The notes beneath the pieces were generated by a model. It made no database searches, was not told the DNA's origin, and saw only the letters and a program-made list of their open reading frames with translations. This document shows positions 45,039 to 54,342 of a DNA stretch of 64,000 nt, in pieces; positions within the stretch are counted from its first letter, which is position 1; each line of letters starts with the position of its first letter. Both the position numbers and the translations under genes were made by a program. Origin of the DNA: Ferruginibacter sp. (GTDB taxonomy: Bacteria; Bacteroidota; Bacteroidia; Chitinophagales; Chitinophagaceae); assembly GCA_014379625.1 (NCBI GenBank), contig JACMLJ010000051.1, positions 62,001-126,000 on the forward strand, read 5' to 3'.

Positions 45039-46928
45039 ATGAAACCAAAAAAATTATTCCTCTACCCTGCAGTATTATTATTATTTTTCCCTTTGGGTGT
45101 TTTTGCACAGACTGATTATATAGACGCCAATCAGCAACTTGCGGGTCATCCGCGCATTTTAATGTTGAAAGGAGAAGAGGCGGCCGTTAAAAAAACAATT
45201 AGTCTTGATGCAACATGGACGACCATACAGCAGGCTATACTGGCAGAATCGGAAAAACTGATAAGTTTGGCGCCGGTTGAAAGAATTAAAATCGGTCGCC
45301 GTTTACTGGATAAATCAAGAGAAGCATTACGACGCTTATTTTTTCTGTCCTATGCATACCGTACCACCGGTGAGCAAAAGTATTTTCAAAGAGCAGAAAA
45401 GGAATTACTTGCCATAGCCGCTTTCAGTGACTGGAACCCTTCCCATTTTTTAGATGTTGCAGAAATGACCATGGCTGCTGCGATTGGGTATGATTGGTTA
45501 TATGATCAACTTTCGCCCTCATCAAGAGCCACTATCAGGGAAGCCATTTTAAAAAAAGGATTAGAACCTTCGCTTGATTCAAAAAACAATAGCTGGCTAA
45601 AAGCAGAACACAACTGGAACCAGGTATGCAATGCCGGTATGACCTATGGCGCGATGGCAATTTATGAAGATCAGCCGGTACTTGCCCGGCAAATAATTAA
45701 TCGTGCGATAGGCTCAATTGTATTGCCCATGAAAGATTATGCGCCGGATGGTGCATATCCCGAGGGATATGGCTATTGGGGATATGGTACCGGTTTTAAT
45801 GTATTATTAATCAGCGCTGTAGAAAAACTTTTTGGAAAAGATTTTGGGTTGAGTGAAATGCCCGGGTTTTTATTAACTGCTGGCTTCATGGAAAACATGA
45901 CCGGCCCTTCCGGAAAGCCTTTTAATTATTCAGATGCCGGATCAAATGGGGGCTTTCATCCAGCTATGTTTTGGTTGGCGGGTAAAGCAAAGAACCCATC
46001 GCTGTTATGGGCAGAGCGTAGTTATTTAAAAAACACCCCGCCGGGCGCGCTGATAAAGGATCGTTTACTTCCTGCCATCATGTTATGGAGCGGAGGAATT
46101 GGAATTGATAAAATTACTGCTCCGGCCGCTAATATGTGGGTTGGAAATGGCAAAAACCCGGTAGCAATGATGCGGACTTCCTGGACAGATCCAAATGCGA
46201 TTTATGTGGCCATGAAAGGTGGCTCCGTTTCAGTGAATCATGCACATATGGATATCGGCTCTTTCATCATGGAAGCAGAGGGTGTAAGATGGGCCATGGA
46301 TTTTGGCATGCAGGAGTATGAATCGCTGGAATCAAAAGGAATTAATTTGTGGGGAAGGACCCAGGACGCACAGCGCTGGACAGTATTTCGTTATACCAAC
46401 CTTGTACACAATACACTTGCTGTAAACAACCAGCACCAGGATGTGACGGGGTTTGCGCCCATTACCAGTTCAGGAAACACACCCTCCTTTATGAATACGG
46501 TGACCGACTTGTCGGAAGTATATAAGGGGGCGTTGGTTAAATCAAACCGTGGTATCGCTATTGTTAATAAAAGTTATGTATTGGTTAGGGATGAAATTGA
46601 AACAGAAAACAAGGAGAGTACTATTCGCTGGACGATGCTCACCCCTGCAACAGTAAAAATTATTGATACCAATAAAGCGGAATTAACCAAAGATGGTAAA
46701 ACGTTGATCTTAACGGTACAGACGCCGGCGAAAATTACCATGAAAACATGGTCTACAGATCCGCCACATAATTACGACGCACCCAACCCCGGAACAACGC
46801 TCGTTGGTTTTGAAGTAATCTTGCCGGCAAAAACAAAAACCGCCCTCAACGTAACGCTTGTTCCCGGCAATGCGGTCAATAAGGCGATTAAAAAAATAGC
46901 TCCGCTTCAGAACTGGAATAATAAATAA
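45039..46928 (+). CDS. heparinase II/III-family polysaccharide lyase
   Basis: 629 aa with signal peptide MKPKKLFLYPAVLLLFFPLGVFAQ. An alpha/alpha toroid spans about 40-330 (SYAYRTTGEQKYFQRAEKELLAIA, MAAAIGYDWLYDQLSP, WLKAEHNWNQVCNAGMTYGA), then the heparinase II/III beta-sandwich with the metal/catalytic segment VNHAHMDIGSFIMEAEGVRW and VHNTLAVNNQHQD. The family cleaves uronic-acid polymers (heparin, alginate or similar). The N-terminal part resembles PL-type alginate lyases, so substrate remains open. No SusC/SusD pair is in the window. Confidence 0.9.
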   Translation: MKPKKLFLYPAVLLLFFPLGVFAQTDYIDANQQLAGHPRILMLKGEEAAVKKTISLDATWTTIQQAILAESEKLISLAPVERIKIGRRLLDKSREALRRLFFLSYAYRTTGEQKYFQRAEKELLAIAAFSDWNPSHFLDVAEMTMAAAIGYDWLYDQLSPSSRATIREAILKKGLEPSLDSKNNSWLKAEHNWNQVCNAGMTYGAMAIYEDQPVLARQIINRAIGSIVLPMKDYAPDGAYPEGYGYWGYGTGFNVLLISAVEKLFGKDFGLSEMPGFLLTAGFMENMTGPSGKPFNYSDAGSNGGFHPAMFWLAGKAKNPSLLWAERSYLKNTPPGALIKDRLLPAIMLWSGGIGIDKITAPAANMWVGNGKNPVAMMRTSWTDPNAIYVAMKGGSVSVNHAHMDIGSFIMEAEGVRWAMDFGMQEYESLESKGINLWGRTQDAQRWTVFRYTNLVHNTLAVNNQHQDVTGFAPITSSGNTPSFMNTVTDLSEVYKGALVKSNRGIAIVNKSYVLVRDEIETENKESTIRWTMLTPATVKIIDTNKAELTKDGKTLILTVQTPAKITMKTWSTDPPHNYDAPNPGTTLVGFEVILPAKTKTALNVTLVPGNAVNKAIKKIAPLQNWNNK

Positions 46929-46990
46929 ACATCGATTGTAAATATCTTAAAGCAGGCAATGCCCCGAAACTCCTGTATTATCGTTTTATT

Positions 46991-48301
46991 TCAGATACGC
47001 CATTTCTTTCGCAGGGTCCTTGAAAGCATTTCATCCGCTTGCGGATCGTTTATAAATCTTTCTTTGACCGGGTCCCATTCCAATGGCCTTCTGATACTGT
47101 AAGCAATATTACCCAGGTTGCAAACCGATGCAGTTCTATGCCCGGTTTCCACATCGCAAATTGGCTTTTGCCGGCTGCGGATGGCCTTTATAAAATCAGT
47201 ATAATGGTTATCACTAAAATAAACCCGCTTTTCATTGGCGCCGATCAGTTGATCCTTCAGGGAAGCAGGCGTTGTTAGAAGTTCACCCCTTGCTACCCAC
47301 ACTTCGCCTTTAGAGCCTATAAAGTGGCATGCCTGTTTGCCGGTCTTTGGTTCATGGATCAGTTGAATACCATTCGCATAATGGTAGACCAGGCCAGCGT
47401 TGGCAGTACCAGGCGGTGGAATAACCTTAACCGGTCCGCTTTCATCCATATCCAGTCCCCATTGTGCAATGTCAAACATGTGTGCACCCCAATCCGTCAT
47501 GGCCCCGCCGCCAAATTCTTTATAGTCACGCCATTTGGGCCATATCGCAGCCTCCTGTTCAATGGTGGGTGCTACCACATTATTATATGGACGGGCGATG
47601 GTATTAGGCCCTAACCAAAAATCCCAGTCCAATCCATCGGGGGTTTTTTCAACTGGTAAATCCCATTCCTTAGGCGGACCACCAATATTCACTTTTACCG
47701 TTTTAATTTCGCCGATGTACCCGTTTCTTACCAATTCCACCGCCTGCCGAAACTCTGGCCAGGAGCGTTGCATACTACCCGTTTGAAAAACCCGGTTATG
47801 TTTCCGGGCGGCTGTTACCATGGCTCTTCCTTCCGCTACGGTTAGTGACAGTGGTTTTTCGCAATACACATCTTTACCGGCTTCACAAGCTTTTACAGCC
47901 ATTACACCATGCCAGTGATCGGGCACAGCGATGATCACCGCATCTATCTCTTTTCTGTTCAACAGCTCACGAAAATCTTTATAACCGACACAGGATTTGT
48001 CGTTTTGATTGTCATTTTTTTCTGTGTAAAATTTTTGAACGCCCTGAATGAAGCGTTCTGTTTTAGCGGCAAAAACATCACAGGCGCCCACCATCCGGAC
48101 TTCCCCTGTTTTTAAAAACCCGTTTCGCAGGGTTGGGCTTTGTTTACCACACCCGATAAAGCCGATATTGATTTTATCGCTCGGAGCAGTGTAACCCCTG
48201 CCCAGTACAAACCTAGGTACAATGAAAAATGCAGAAGCCATAGAAGTGATTTTTATAAAATCCTTCCGGCTTAATTCTTTCTTTGTTTTTTGTTCTTTCA
48301 T
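46991..48301 (-). CDS. Gfo/Idh/MocA-family oxidoreductase with signal
   Basis: 436 aa from ATG 48301 (MKEQKTKKELSRKDFIKITSMASAFF), a Tat-like signal with one arginine replaced by lysine (SRKDF). The Rossmann core reads NIGFIGCGKQSPTLRNGFL, then VIIAVPDHWHGVMAVKACEAGKDVYCEKPLSLT with the conserved lysine. The C-terminal domain has GGGAMTDWGAHMFDIAQWGLDMD. It matches the export-type oxidoreductases of Bacteroidota that act on sugars or glycosides. It is convergent with the lyase gene 62 bases away, consistent with a common polysaccharide role but not an operon. Confidence 0.9.
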   Translation of the reverse strand: MKEQKTKKELSRKDFIKITSMASAFFIVPRFVLGRGYTAPSDKINIGFIGCGKQSPTLRNGFLKTGEVRMVGACDVFAAKTERFIQGVQKFYTEKNDNQNDKSCVGYKDFRELLNRKEIDAVIIAVPDHWHGVMAVKACEAGKDVYCEKPLSLTVAEGRAMVTAARKHNRVFQTGSMQRSWPEFRQAVELVRNGYIGEIKTVKVNIGGPPKEWDLPVEKTPDGLDWDFWLGPNTIARPYNNVVAPTIEQEAAIWPKWRDYKEFGGGAMTDWGAHMFDIAQWGLDMDESGPVKVIPPPGTANAGLVYHYANGIQLIHEPKTGKQACHFIGSKGEVWVARGELLTTPASLKDQLIGANEKRVYFSDNHYTDFIKAIRSRQKPICDVETGHRTASVCNLGNIAYSIRRPLEWDPVKERFINDPQADEMLSRTLRKKWRI

Positions 48302-49045
48302 GTAGCGCATATTTATCGTTGAGAATAGGGTGATTGGGTTACACCCTGATTTATAACTTGTCCTTACTGGTAATGGTTTTACTACTATCCGTAATCGTTA
48401 TGGATGGTTTTCCGTTTATAATTTCTGCAAATACATCAGCAGCCATGCTGCCTTTCTTTGTTGTTTACTTTAACGGCTGCCGATATTCATACTCCACGGG
48501 GAAAGTACTGACTTGTTTTACAAATATAAATGTTAATGAATTCCCTGTTTAGTTTTGAAAAGAAAATTACCACTTAAAAATGAAATCATCATTATCCCTT
48601 ATTTTTATAGGGAATTGACCTGGTATTTTTCAGGAAAGCGGTTGTGTAAATAAATATCGACTTTATGCATATACATTAAAGACAATGCAAAATATTTCGT
48701 TTGATATTTGGTTGTAATCGCATGCCAGCCAGTTTAAACTGCATGATAAACATAAGCCCGTTGATGGATATCATCCTGTTGCCTTACAGACCAGCAGGGT
48801 TATAATGCTGCAATAAGTGAACTTCAAAAGCAATATGATAAGAAGATGCAGCAGCAACCTGCCAAATAGTAAAGACCCTGCCGCATAGGCAAAACTGCAG
48901 GCCGTTATTTATCATCGTCGCAGGCAAAATAAATGACTTGCTATGGTATCAAGTCTTTTGTATTTTTACGCAGCATCGGTAAACATTTCGATCACCCCTT
49001 CAATTTTTATTTATCTAAAGCATTATTTTACTTAAAAAAACAATC
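48302..49045. other. 744-bp intergenic region, nothing definite
   Basis: Several short frames occur on both strands (for example a 31-codon minus-strand frame MAADVFAEIINGKPSITIT around 48450-48355), but none has a homologue I recognise. A candidate promoter for the gene at 49046 is ACTTG (48936-48940) and TATTTTTA (48961-48968), 20 bases apart. No hairpin or repeat stood out. Confidence 0.4.
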
Positions 49046-49576
49046 ATGAAAGCAATTCAATTTTTTACTACACTGTGTTTTTTATTTGGTACCCTCCATT
49101 TTACCCAGGCACAAACACCTGCGAATGATATGCTGAAAGAATGGGAAAGGGCCAAAGCCTATACCAAAGAGTACCTTGACACCATGCCTGAAGCAGGCTA
49201 TGCCCTGAAACCAACGCCGGAAATGCGTTCGTTTGCAGAACAAATGCTGCATTTAACTGATGCCAATTATGGTTTTGTATCCGCCGCCACCGGGGAAAAA
49301 AGCCCGGTAAGTTTTGGTGAGTCTGAAAAAACGACCGACAAAACAAAAGCAAACGTAACCAAACTCGTAATGGACGGTTATGATTTTGTGATCACCGGCA
49401 TAAAAAAAATGACGCCAGCCCAGTTCAATGAAAATGTGAAGATATTTGGAAGATTTGATATGACAAAAGCAATGGCGTTCGCAAAGTGTTTTGAACATCA
49501 AACACACCATAGGGGGCAGACCACCGTTTACATCCGTTTGGCAGGTGCAAAACCACCAGCAGAAAAATTGTTTTGA
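49046..49576 (+). CDS. exported DinB-family protein
   Basis: 176 aa with signal peptide MKAIQFFTTLCFLFGTLHFTQAQ. The mature part is a DinB four-helix bundle with metal-site histidines: H in EQMLHLTDANYGF and HxxHH in CFEHQTHHRGQTTVYIRL, the normal C-terminal signature. DinB/YfiT enzymes are often thiol-dependent transferases or of unknown function; an exported form suggests action in the periplasm. It is a single gene; the promoter candidate is described with the upstream region. Confidence 0.88.
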   Translation: MKAIQFFTTLCFLFGTLHFTQAQTPANDMLKEWERAKAYTKEYLDTMPEAGYALKPTPEMRSFAEQMLHLTDANYGFVSAATGEKSPVSFGESEKTTDKTKANVTKLVMDGYDFVITGIKKMTPAQFNENVKIFGRFDMTKAMAFAKCFEHQTHHRGQTTVYIRLAGAKPPAEKLF

Positions 49577-49905
49577 GATGATACATCCGATAGACGCAGA
49601 CACTGGTTTTGCGCCTATTTTATTCCTGGCAACTTCTTGGGTCACAAAACTGCCACACCATAAATATGCCAACACTCTCCCGCTTTGGTTTACTCATTTA
49701 CCAGGACAATAGCTTACCAGTAGCTGACAATCGCAATTCATGATCGTTCAGGGTACCAGCGTGCCCGCCCCCCGGGATCACAAGTCCTGCCACACCCTCC
49801 ACAGCCAGTTAAAACAAACCTCCTTTTTCACTACAACAACAGTAGATTTGACTACAGTTATTTATTTATTGTTGCGGAACTTTGCAACATAAAAAAAACA
49901 GCGAC
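49577..49905 (+). other. intergenic region with a -7 type promoter element
   Basis: No gene was seen. TAGATTTG at 49843-49850 is a perfect TAnnTTTG -7 box in the right place for the NmrA-like gene at 49906 (leader about 50 bases), but a matching -33 TTTG is not evident at the usual distance. Confidence 0.4.
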
Positions 49906-50805
49906 ATGAAAATTATAGTTACAGGTTCGGTAGGGAACATCAGCAAACCACTAACCACAGCGTTAGTGCAAAAAGGACATGCGGTTACAGTGATCAGCAG
50001 CAAGCCCGAAAAACAAAAAGACATTGAAGCCCTGGGTGCCACCGCTGCCATTGGCTCACTGGAAGATGTTGATTTTTTGGCAGCCACTTTTACGGGTGCA
50101 GATGCGGTATATTGTATGGTACCGCCAAACAACTACTTCGACCATAACATTGACCTGATAGCTTATTATGGGAGACTTGGCAATAACTATGCAGAAGCCA
50201 TTCAACGGTCTGGTGTAAAGCATGTGGTTAACCTTAGCACCATTGGTGCCCATTTAGAAAAAGGTTCAGGTATTTTACTTGGTGCACACAATGTAGAGCA
50301 GGTGCTGAACGAACTGTCATCAAACATAACCATTACCCATATACGCCCAACTTCATTCTACTACAATTTATATGGGTATGCAGATTTAATAAAAGCGGAG
50401 GGGTTTATTGCAGCAAACTATGGTACAGATAACAAGATACCCTGGGTTTCTCCGATAGATATCGCCGCCGCGATTACCGAAGAAATAACAAGACCGTTTG
50501 CAGGGAGAAAAGTGCGGTATGTAGCGAGTGAAGAACTTACCGGCAACGAAACTGCCCGTATCTTAGGTGCAGCTATTGGAAAGCCTGATTTGAAATGGAT
50601 ACTGATTTCAGGCGAACAGATGCAAAATGCTTTAAATGCAGCCGGAATGAATCCGCAGATTGCTGCCGGTTTGGTTGAAATGTACGCCAGCCTGCATAGC
50701 GGCTTATTAGCAGAAGATTATTACCGCAACAAGCCAGCGGTAATGGGCAAAGTAAAGCTTACAGATTTTGCAAAAGAATTTGCTGCTGCATTTAAACAAA
50801 AATGA
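49906..50805 (+). CDS. NmrA-like NAD(P)-binding protein
   Basis: 299 aa atypical short-chain dehydrogenase. The N-terminus KIIVTGSVGNISKPLTTALVQKGHAVTVISS (from residue 2) is an NmrA-type variant of the GxxGxxG nucleotide loop, followed by GAVDAVYCMVPP-like TGADAVYCMVPP, and HVVNLSTIGAHLEKGSG in place of the usual YxxxK active site. NmrA proteins sense NAD(P) or quinones and often do not catalyse. I use ATG 49906 (MKIIVTG); an upstream TTG at 49882 adds eight residues. An AraC regulator follows after 12 bases and is probably in the same transcript. Confidence 0.87.
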   Translation: MKIIVTGSVGNISKPLTTALVQKGHAVTVISSKPEKQKDIEALGATAAIGSLEDVDFLAATFTGADAVYCMVPPNNYFDHNIDLIAYYGRLGNNYAEAIQRSGVKHVVNLSTIGAHLEKGSGILLGAHNVEQVLNELSSNITITHIRPTSFYYNLYGYADLIKAEGFIAANYGTDNKIPWVSPIDIAAAITEEITRPFAGRKVRYVASEELTGNETARILGAAIGKPDLKWILISGEQMQNALNAAGMNPQIAAGLVEMYASLHSGLLAEDYYRNKPAVMGKVKLTDFAKEFAAAFKQK

Positions 50806-50817
50806 TTATAATCTGAT

Positions 50818-51738
50818 ATGGCAAACATCCAACCGCACAGACTTAAAACGATTAGCGAATATCATCAGTTGATGGGGCTCCCTAAGCCGGAGCATCCATT
50901 AATCAGTGTAGTAAATTTTGAATCCATCAAACATTTGTCCAGCGATGAGTCAATAAGTTTAGTATTTGATTTTTATTCCATTGCGCTTAAAAGAAATTTT
51001 AACGGTAAGATGAAATACGGTCAGCAGGAATATGATTTTGACGAAGGGATACTGTTTTTTATTGCACCCGGCCAGGTTTTTAGGGTCGAGATTGAAAAAG
51101 GTTCAGTATTAAAACATTCGGGATGGATGATATTGGTCCATCCCGATTTTTTATGGAAGACCCCTTTGGCCAAAACTATCAGGCAATATGAATATTTTGA
51201 TTATTCGGTAAATGAAGCCCTTTATCTTTCTGAAAAAGAAGAAGCGACGCTTATAAACATTATACAAAACGTCGGGCAGGAATATCACTCCAATATTGAT
51301 CAGTTCAGCCAGGGGGTAATGATTGCCCAGCTTGAATTATTGCTTACTTATGCGGGAAGATTTTATCAGCGTCAGTTTATAACCCGAAAAATTACGAATC
51401 ACAAAATACTGGATCGTTTAGAAAATATTATTACGCAATATTTGAATAGCGACACACTGACAAAAAAAGGATTACCTACTGTTCAGTATGTTGCCGGAGC
51501 GTTGAACCTATCGCCTAATTATTTAAGCGGGTTGCTTAAAACATTGACAGGGCAAAGCACCCAACAACATATACACGATAAATTGCTTGAAAAAGCAAAG
51601 GAAAAACTATCTGCCACCAATTTATCGGTAAGTGAAATTGCCTACGAATTGGGGTTTGAACATTCGCAGTCTTTTAGCAAATTATTCAAACGCAAAACCA
51701 GTCTATCGCCTTTGGAATTCAGGCAGTCGTTCAATTGA
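50818..51738 (+). CDS. AraC-family transcription regulator
   Basis: 306 aa. An N-terminal cupin-like sensing domain (GILFFIAPGQVFRVEIEKG) precedes an AraC DNA-binding domain at about 215-306: TVQYVAGALNLSPNYLSGLLKTLTG (first helix-turn-helix) and SVSEIAYELGFEHSQSFSKLFKRKTSLSPLEFR (second, signature). It starts 12 bases after the NmrA-like gene and may control it or respond with it. The inducer is unknown. Confidence 0.93.
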   Translation: MANIQPHRLKTISEYHQLMGLPKPEHPLISVVNFESIKHLSSDESISLVFDFYSIALKRNFNGKMKYGQQEYDFDEGILFFIAPGQVFRVEIEKGSVLKHSGWMILVHPDFLWKTPLAKTIRQYEYFDYSVNEALYLSEKEEATLINIIQNVGQEYHSNIDQFSQGVMIAQLELLLTYAGRFYQRQFITRKITNHKILDRLENIITQYLNSDTLTKKGLPTVQYVAGALNLSPNYLSGLLKTLTGQSTQQHIHDKLLEKAKEKLSATNLSVSEIAYELGFEHSQSFSKLFKRKTSLSPLEFRQSFN

Positions 51739-51893
51739 CAACGATTTTCTGCTGTTAAATTAAGTGTGAATAATCAATGGCGAATATTCATTATTTCACC
51801 ATTAACCATGGCGCATTCACAAACCGATCCCTTATTTTATCATTAACACAGCAGTGATAGAAGAATTATTCTGATACGGGTAGTCACGTTATT

Positions 51894-52331
51894 TTACCCC
51901 GGCGTTCCTTTTCCTTCATTTAATAATTTGAACAAACTTCCTTTTATATAATAGTCCCAACCTTTCGAACAGTCTTTGTAACATTCAACTTCGGGAACTA
52001 AACCGAAGTGAGTAAAATTGATTTGAGTTTTATTGTCCTGGTTCATTATTTCAAAACTAATTTTAGTGTTCGTCCATTCCTTTTCGTCTTCAATAAAATT
52101 AAGTTTGCTGTCCGTAACAAGCCATACTACTTTTTTATCCGGAATAATCTCCACTAATTTTTGTTTTGAAACATGGACGTCGTCAAATCGTACTGTGAAT
52201 TCATCATCCAATTTTTGTGAACTACCTTCCAAGTTTTCTGTCCACCATTTTGAAACGTTGTTAATGCTTTCGAATGCTTTTTGCGCTGTAGCATTCACGG
52301 TAATGCTTACCGTATAATCTTGTTTGTTCAT
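51894..52331 (-). CDS. SRPBCC (AHSA1-like) protein, copy A
   Basis: 145 aa START-like ligand-binding or chaperone-type fold: VSITVNATAQKAFESINNVSKWWTENLEG, then DEFTVRFDDVHVSKQKLVEIIPDKKVVWLVTD, TKISFEIMNQDNKTQINFTHFGLVP, and helix WDYYIKGSLFKLLNEG. It is closely related in sequence to the gene 82 bases upstream (copy B), implying tandem duplication. Functions in this family vary (lipid or hydrophobic ligand binding, Hsp90-ATPase activation) and none is set here. Confidence 0.88.
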   Translation of the reverse strand: MNKQDYTVSITVNATAQKAFESINNVSKWWTENLEGSSQKLDDEFTVRFDDVHVSKQKLVEIIPDKKVVWLVTDSKLNFIEDEKEWTNTKISFEIMNQDNKTQINFTHFGLVPEVECYKDCSKGWDYYIKGSLFKLLNEGKGTPG

Positions 52332-52413
52332 TTCTTTATTTTAAATTATACAATTTCCCTGTTCATTTAAAAAAAAATCACTGCTGAAAAAAGCTTTCCT
52401 GTTAGAAAAATTA

Positions 52414-52899
52414 CTATGCCTGCCGGAGTTCCTTTTCGTGTTCAGTTTGTGGTTTACCTGTGGCGTTCGGTTGGCCTTTACCAGTGGTGATCAGGCTAAA
52501 TAAACTTTGCTGTATATACTGTGTCCAGGCATTTTTACAGATATCATAACATTCATATTCTGGAACCAGGCCCAGGTGTGTGAAGCGTATCCGGGTTTTG
52601 TTATCCTGTTTCGATATTTCAAAAAATATTTTTGTGCCGATCCATTCGCTTTTGTCATTCGTGAATTTAAAATAGTTGTCCAACACAAGCCAAACTACTT
52701 TTTCATTTGGAATAACTTCTATTAATTTGATTTTGCAGCGATGGACATCTTCGTAATGATAAGTAAATTCATCATTGAGTTTGTCTGTACCCCCCTCAAT
52801 TTCTTCTGACCACCATCCACGAACATGGTTGATGGCATCGAATACTTGTTTCGGAGTTTGGTCTACCAGGATGGTAGTGGTAAAATCTGTTGTAGTCAT
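52414..52899 (-). CDS. SRPBCC (AHSA1-like) protein, copy B
   Basis: 161 aa paralogue of copy A with the same core: TILVDQTPKQVFDAINHVRGWWSEEIEGG, DEFTYHYEDVHRCKIKLIEVIPNEKVVWLVLD and FTHLGLVPEYECYDICKNAWTQYIQQSLF. It has an extra charged tail of about 15 residues (PQTEHEKELRQA). Probably cotranscribed with copy A. The upstream region is shared with the divergent GlxA-type regulator at 53063. Confidence 0.88.
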   Translation of the reverse strand: MTTTDFTTTILVDQTPKQVFDAINHVRGWWSEEIEGGTDKLNDEFTYHYEDVHRCKIKLIEVIPNEKVVWLVLDNYFKFTNDKSEWIGTKIFFEISKQDNKTRIRFTHLGLVPEYECYDICKNAWTQYIQQSLFSLITTGKGQPNATGKPQTEHEKELRQA

Positions 52900-53015
52900 T
52901 TTCGTTATGATTTTGTCCCGACAGCTATTCGGGATGATTAATACTTCAATATGAACAAGTTAAAATTAAGGTCTTAATTTGGTAGCAGCATGGTGTGAAA
53001 TAGACATTCTGTAGG

Positions 53016-53047
53016 GTTGATTTGGACAAAGTGATCATGTATATTTG
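53016..53047 (+). promoter_or_regulatory. promoter of the GlxA-type regulator
   Basis: GTTG (53016-53019) and TATATTTG (53040-53047) are 20 bases apart; the -7 box is a perfect TAnnTTTG. The start of transcription would be near 53054, only about nine bases from ATG 53063. Confidence 0.55.
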
Positions 53048-53062
53048 TTCAAAAATTTTACC

Positions 53063-54058
53063 ATGAAGCAGGTGACTATCATTGTACCCAAAGGGTATGC
53101 TAACCTGAGCAGCATAGCGGGTACATTTCAAATCCTCGGCAGGGCGAATGATTATTGGCAAAAGATGGGGCATCAACCTTTGCTGGAGATCCGAATCGCC
53201 GGTTTTGTGACAGAATTGAAATTAGATGGCGGTTTCTTTTCGATCCATCCTGCAAATATTACCGAAATAAAAAAAACCGACCTGCTGATTATACCTTCTG
53301 TTTCTCACGAATATGATACTGTAATTAAAGAGAATGCAGCGTTGATCAACTGGATCAGGGAGCAGTATGAAGCTGGTGCTGAAATTGCGACTATCTGCAC
53401 AGGTGCATTTTTGCTGGCCGCCACCGGCTTGCTCGAAGGAAAAACCTGTTCCACTCACTGGAATGCAGCAGCCGGTTTCAGGCGGTTGTTTCCAAACATT
53501 GATCTTCAGATCGATAAACTGATCACTGTTGAACCGGGAATTTATACCAACGGTGGCGCATACTCGTTTTTAAACCTGGTGCTGTTCCTGGTTGAAAAAT
53601 ATTTTGACAGGCCAACGGCTATTTACTGCTCAAAAATTTTTCAAATTGATATGAGCAGAACATCGCAATCACCTTTTTTCATTTTTCAAACGCAGAAGGA
53701 TCATGGTGATGAAATGGTTTGCAAGGCACAAACTTATATTGAAGAAAATTTGAGCGAAAAAATTTCTTTTGAGGAACTGGCCTCAAAACTGGCAACGAGC
53801 CGGCGAAATTTCGACCGGCGTTTTATCAAAGCTACCGGTAATACCCCGGTGGAATATTTGCAGCGTGTAAAAGTGGAAGTTGCCAAAAGAACTTTAGAAA
53901 AAGGCAGGAAAAGCATTTTTGAGGTAATGTATGAAGTTGGCTATACAGATGACAAAGCATTCAGGGAAGTTTTTAAAAAAATAACAGGCTTATCTCCTTT
54001 GAATTACAGGGCGAAGTATAGTAAGGAAGCGGCCCCGATGACGACCGGAACCGTTTAG
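53063..54058 (+). CDS. GlxA-type AraC-family regulator with DJ-1/PfpI domain
   Basis: 331 aa from ATG 53063 (MKQVTIIVPKGYANLSSIAG). Residues 1 to about 190 are a DJ-1/PfpI domain with the nucleophile-elbow cysteine in IATICTGAFLLAATGLLEGKTCSTHW. Residues about 220-325 are an AraC DNA-binding domain: SFEELASKLATSRRNFDRRFIKATGNTP and SIFEVMYEVGYTDDKAFREVFKKITGLSPLNYR. In characterised GlxA-type proteins the cysteine is usually regulatory or lost; here it is kept. It is divergent from the SRPBCC pair, which may be its target. Confidence 0.92.
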   Translation: MKQVTIIVPKGYANLSSIAGTFQILGRANDYWQKMGHQPLLEIRIAGFVTELKLDGGFFSIHPANITEIKKTDLLIIPSVSHEYDTVIKENAALINWIREQYEAGAEIATICTGAFLLAATGLLEGKTCSTHWNAAAGFRRLFPNIDLQIDKLITVEPGIYTNGGAYSFLNLVLFLVEKYFDRPTAIYCSKIFQIDMSRTSQSPFFIFQTQKDHGDEMVCKAQTYIEENLSEKISFEELASKLATSRRNFDRRFIKATGNTPVEYLQRVKVEVAKRTLEKGRKSIFEVMYEVGYTDDKAFREVFKKITGLSPLNYRAKYSKEAAPMTTGTV

Positions 54059-54088
54059 TGTTATTGATTAATTCATCCCTTTCACCTC

Positions 54089-54190
54089 CATTACAGATTT
54101 CCGGCAATATCTTTAAACTCATAATGAGCAGCGCCCGGAACCTTGCGTCAATCATGGAAAAGAAAGTTGAGCATCAATGGTTCTGTCCTG
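54089..54190 (+). repeat. imperfect ~100-bp direct repeat, left copy
   Basis: Aligns with 55691-55790. Shared blocks are CATTA-GATTTC, AATGAGCAG, GTCAATCATGGAA and GAAGTTGAGC style sequence, separated by scattered substitutions and a three-base gap. The two copies flank the AraC-VOC pair. Its plus-strand frame (MSSARNLASIMEKKVEH) and its reverse both stay open, so whether it was coding cannot be decided. Confidence 0.6.
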
Positions 54191-54342
54191 TGCCGGAAAG
54201 AGAATTAGCTTGTTATTTCAACTACTAAACTGGCCAAATATTTCCTGAAGATGCCTTAACTTTAATATTACAATAATGGTAATGCAGGCACAGGCGCTCA
54301 TTGTGCAGGTACATCCACCCCAATAAAATTTGTACGAAAGTG

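Noticed and set aside
48355-48450. 31-codon minus-strand frame upstream of the oxidoreductase gene
   Set aside because: Short, no recognised family and no sign of translation signals.
48334-48552. 72-codon plus-strand hydrophobic frame
   Set aside because: No family match, no promoter in the right place; probably chance in the spacer.
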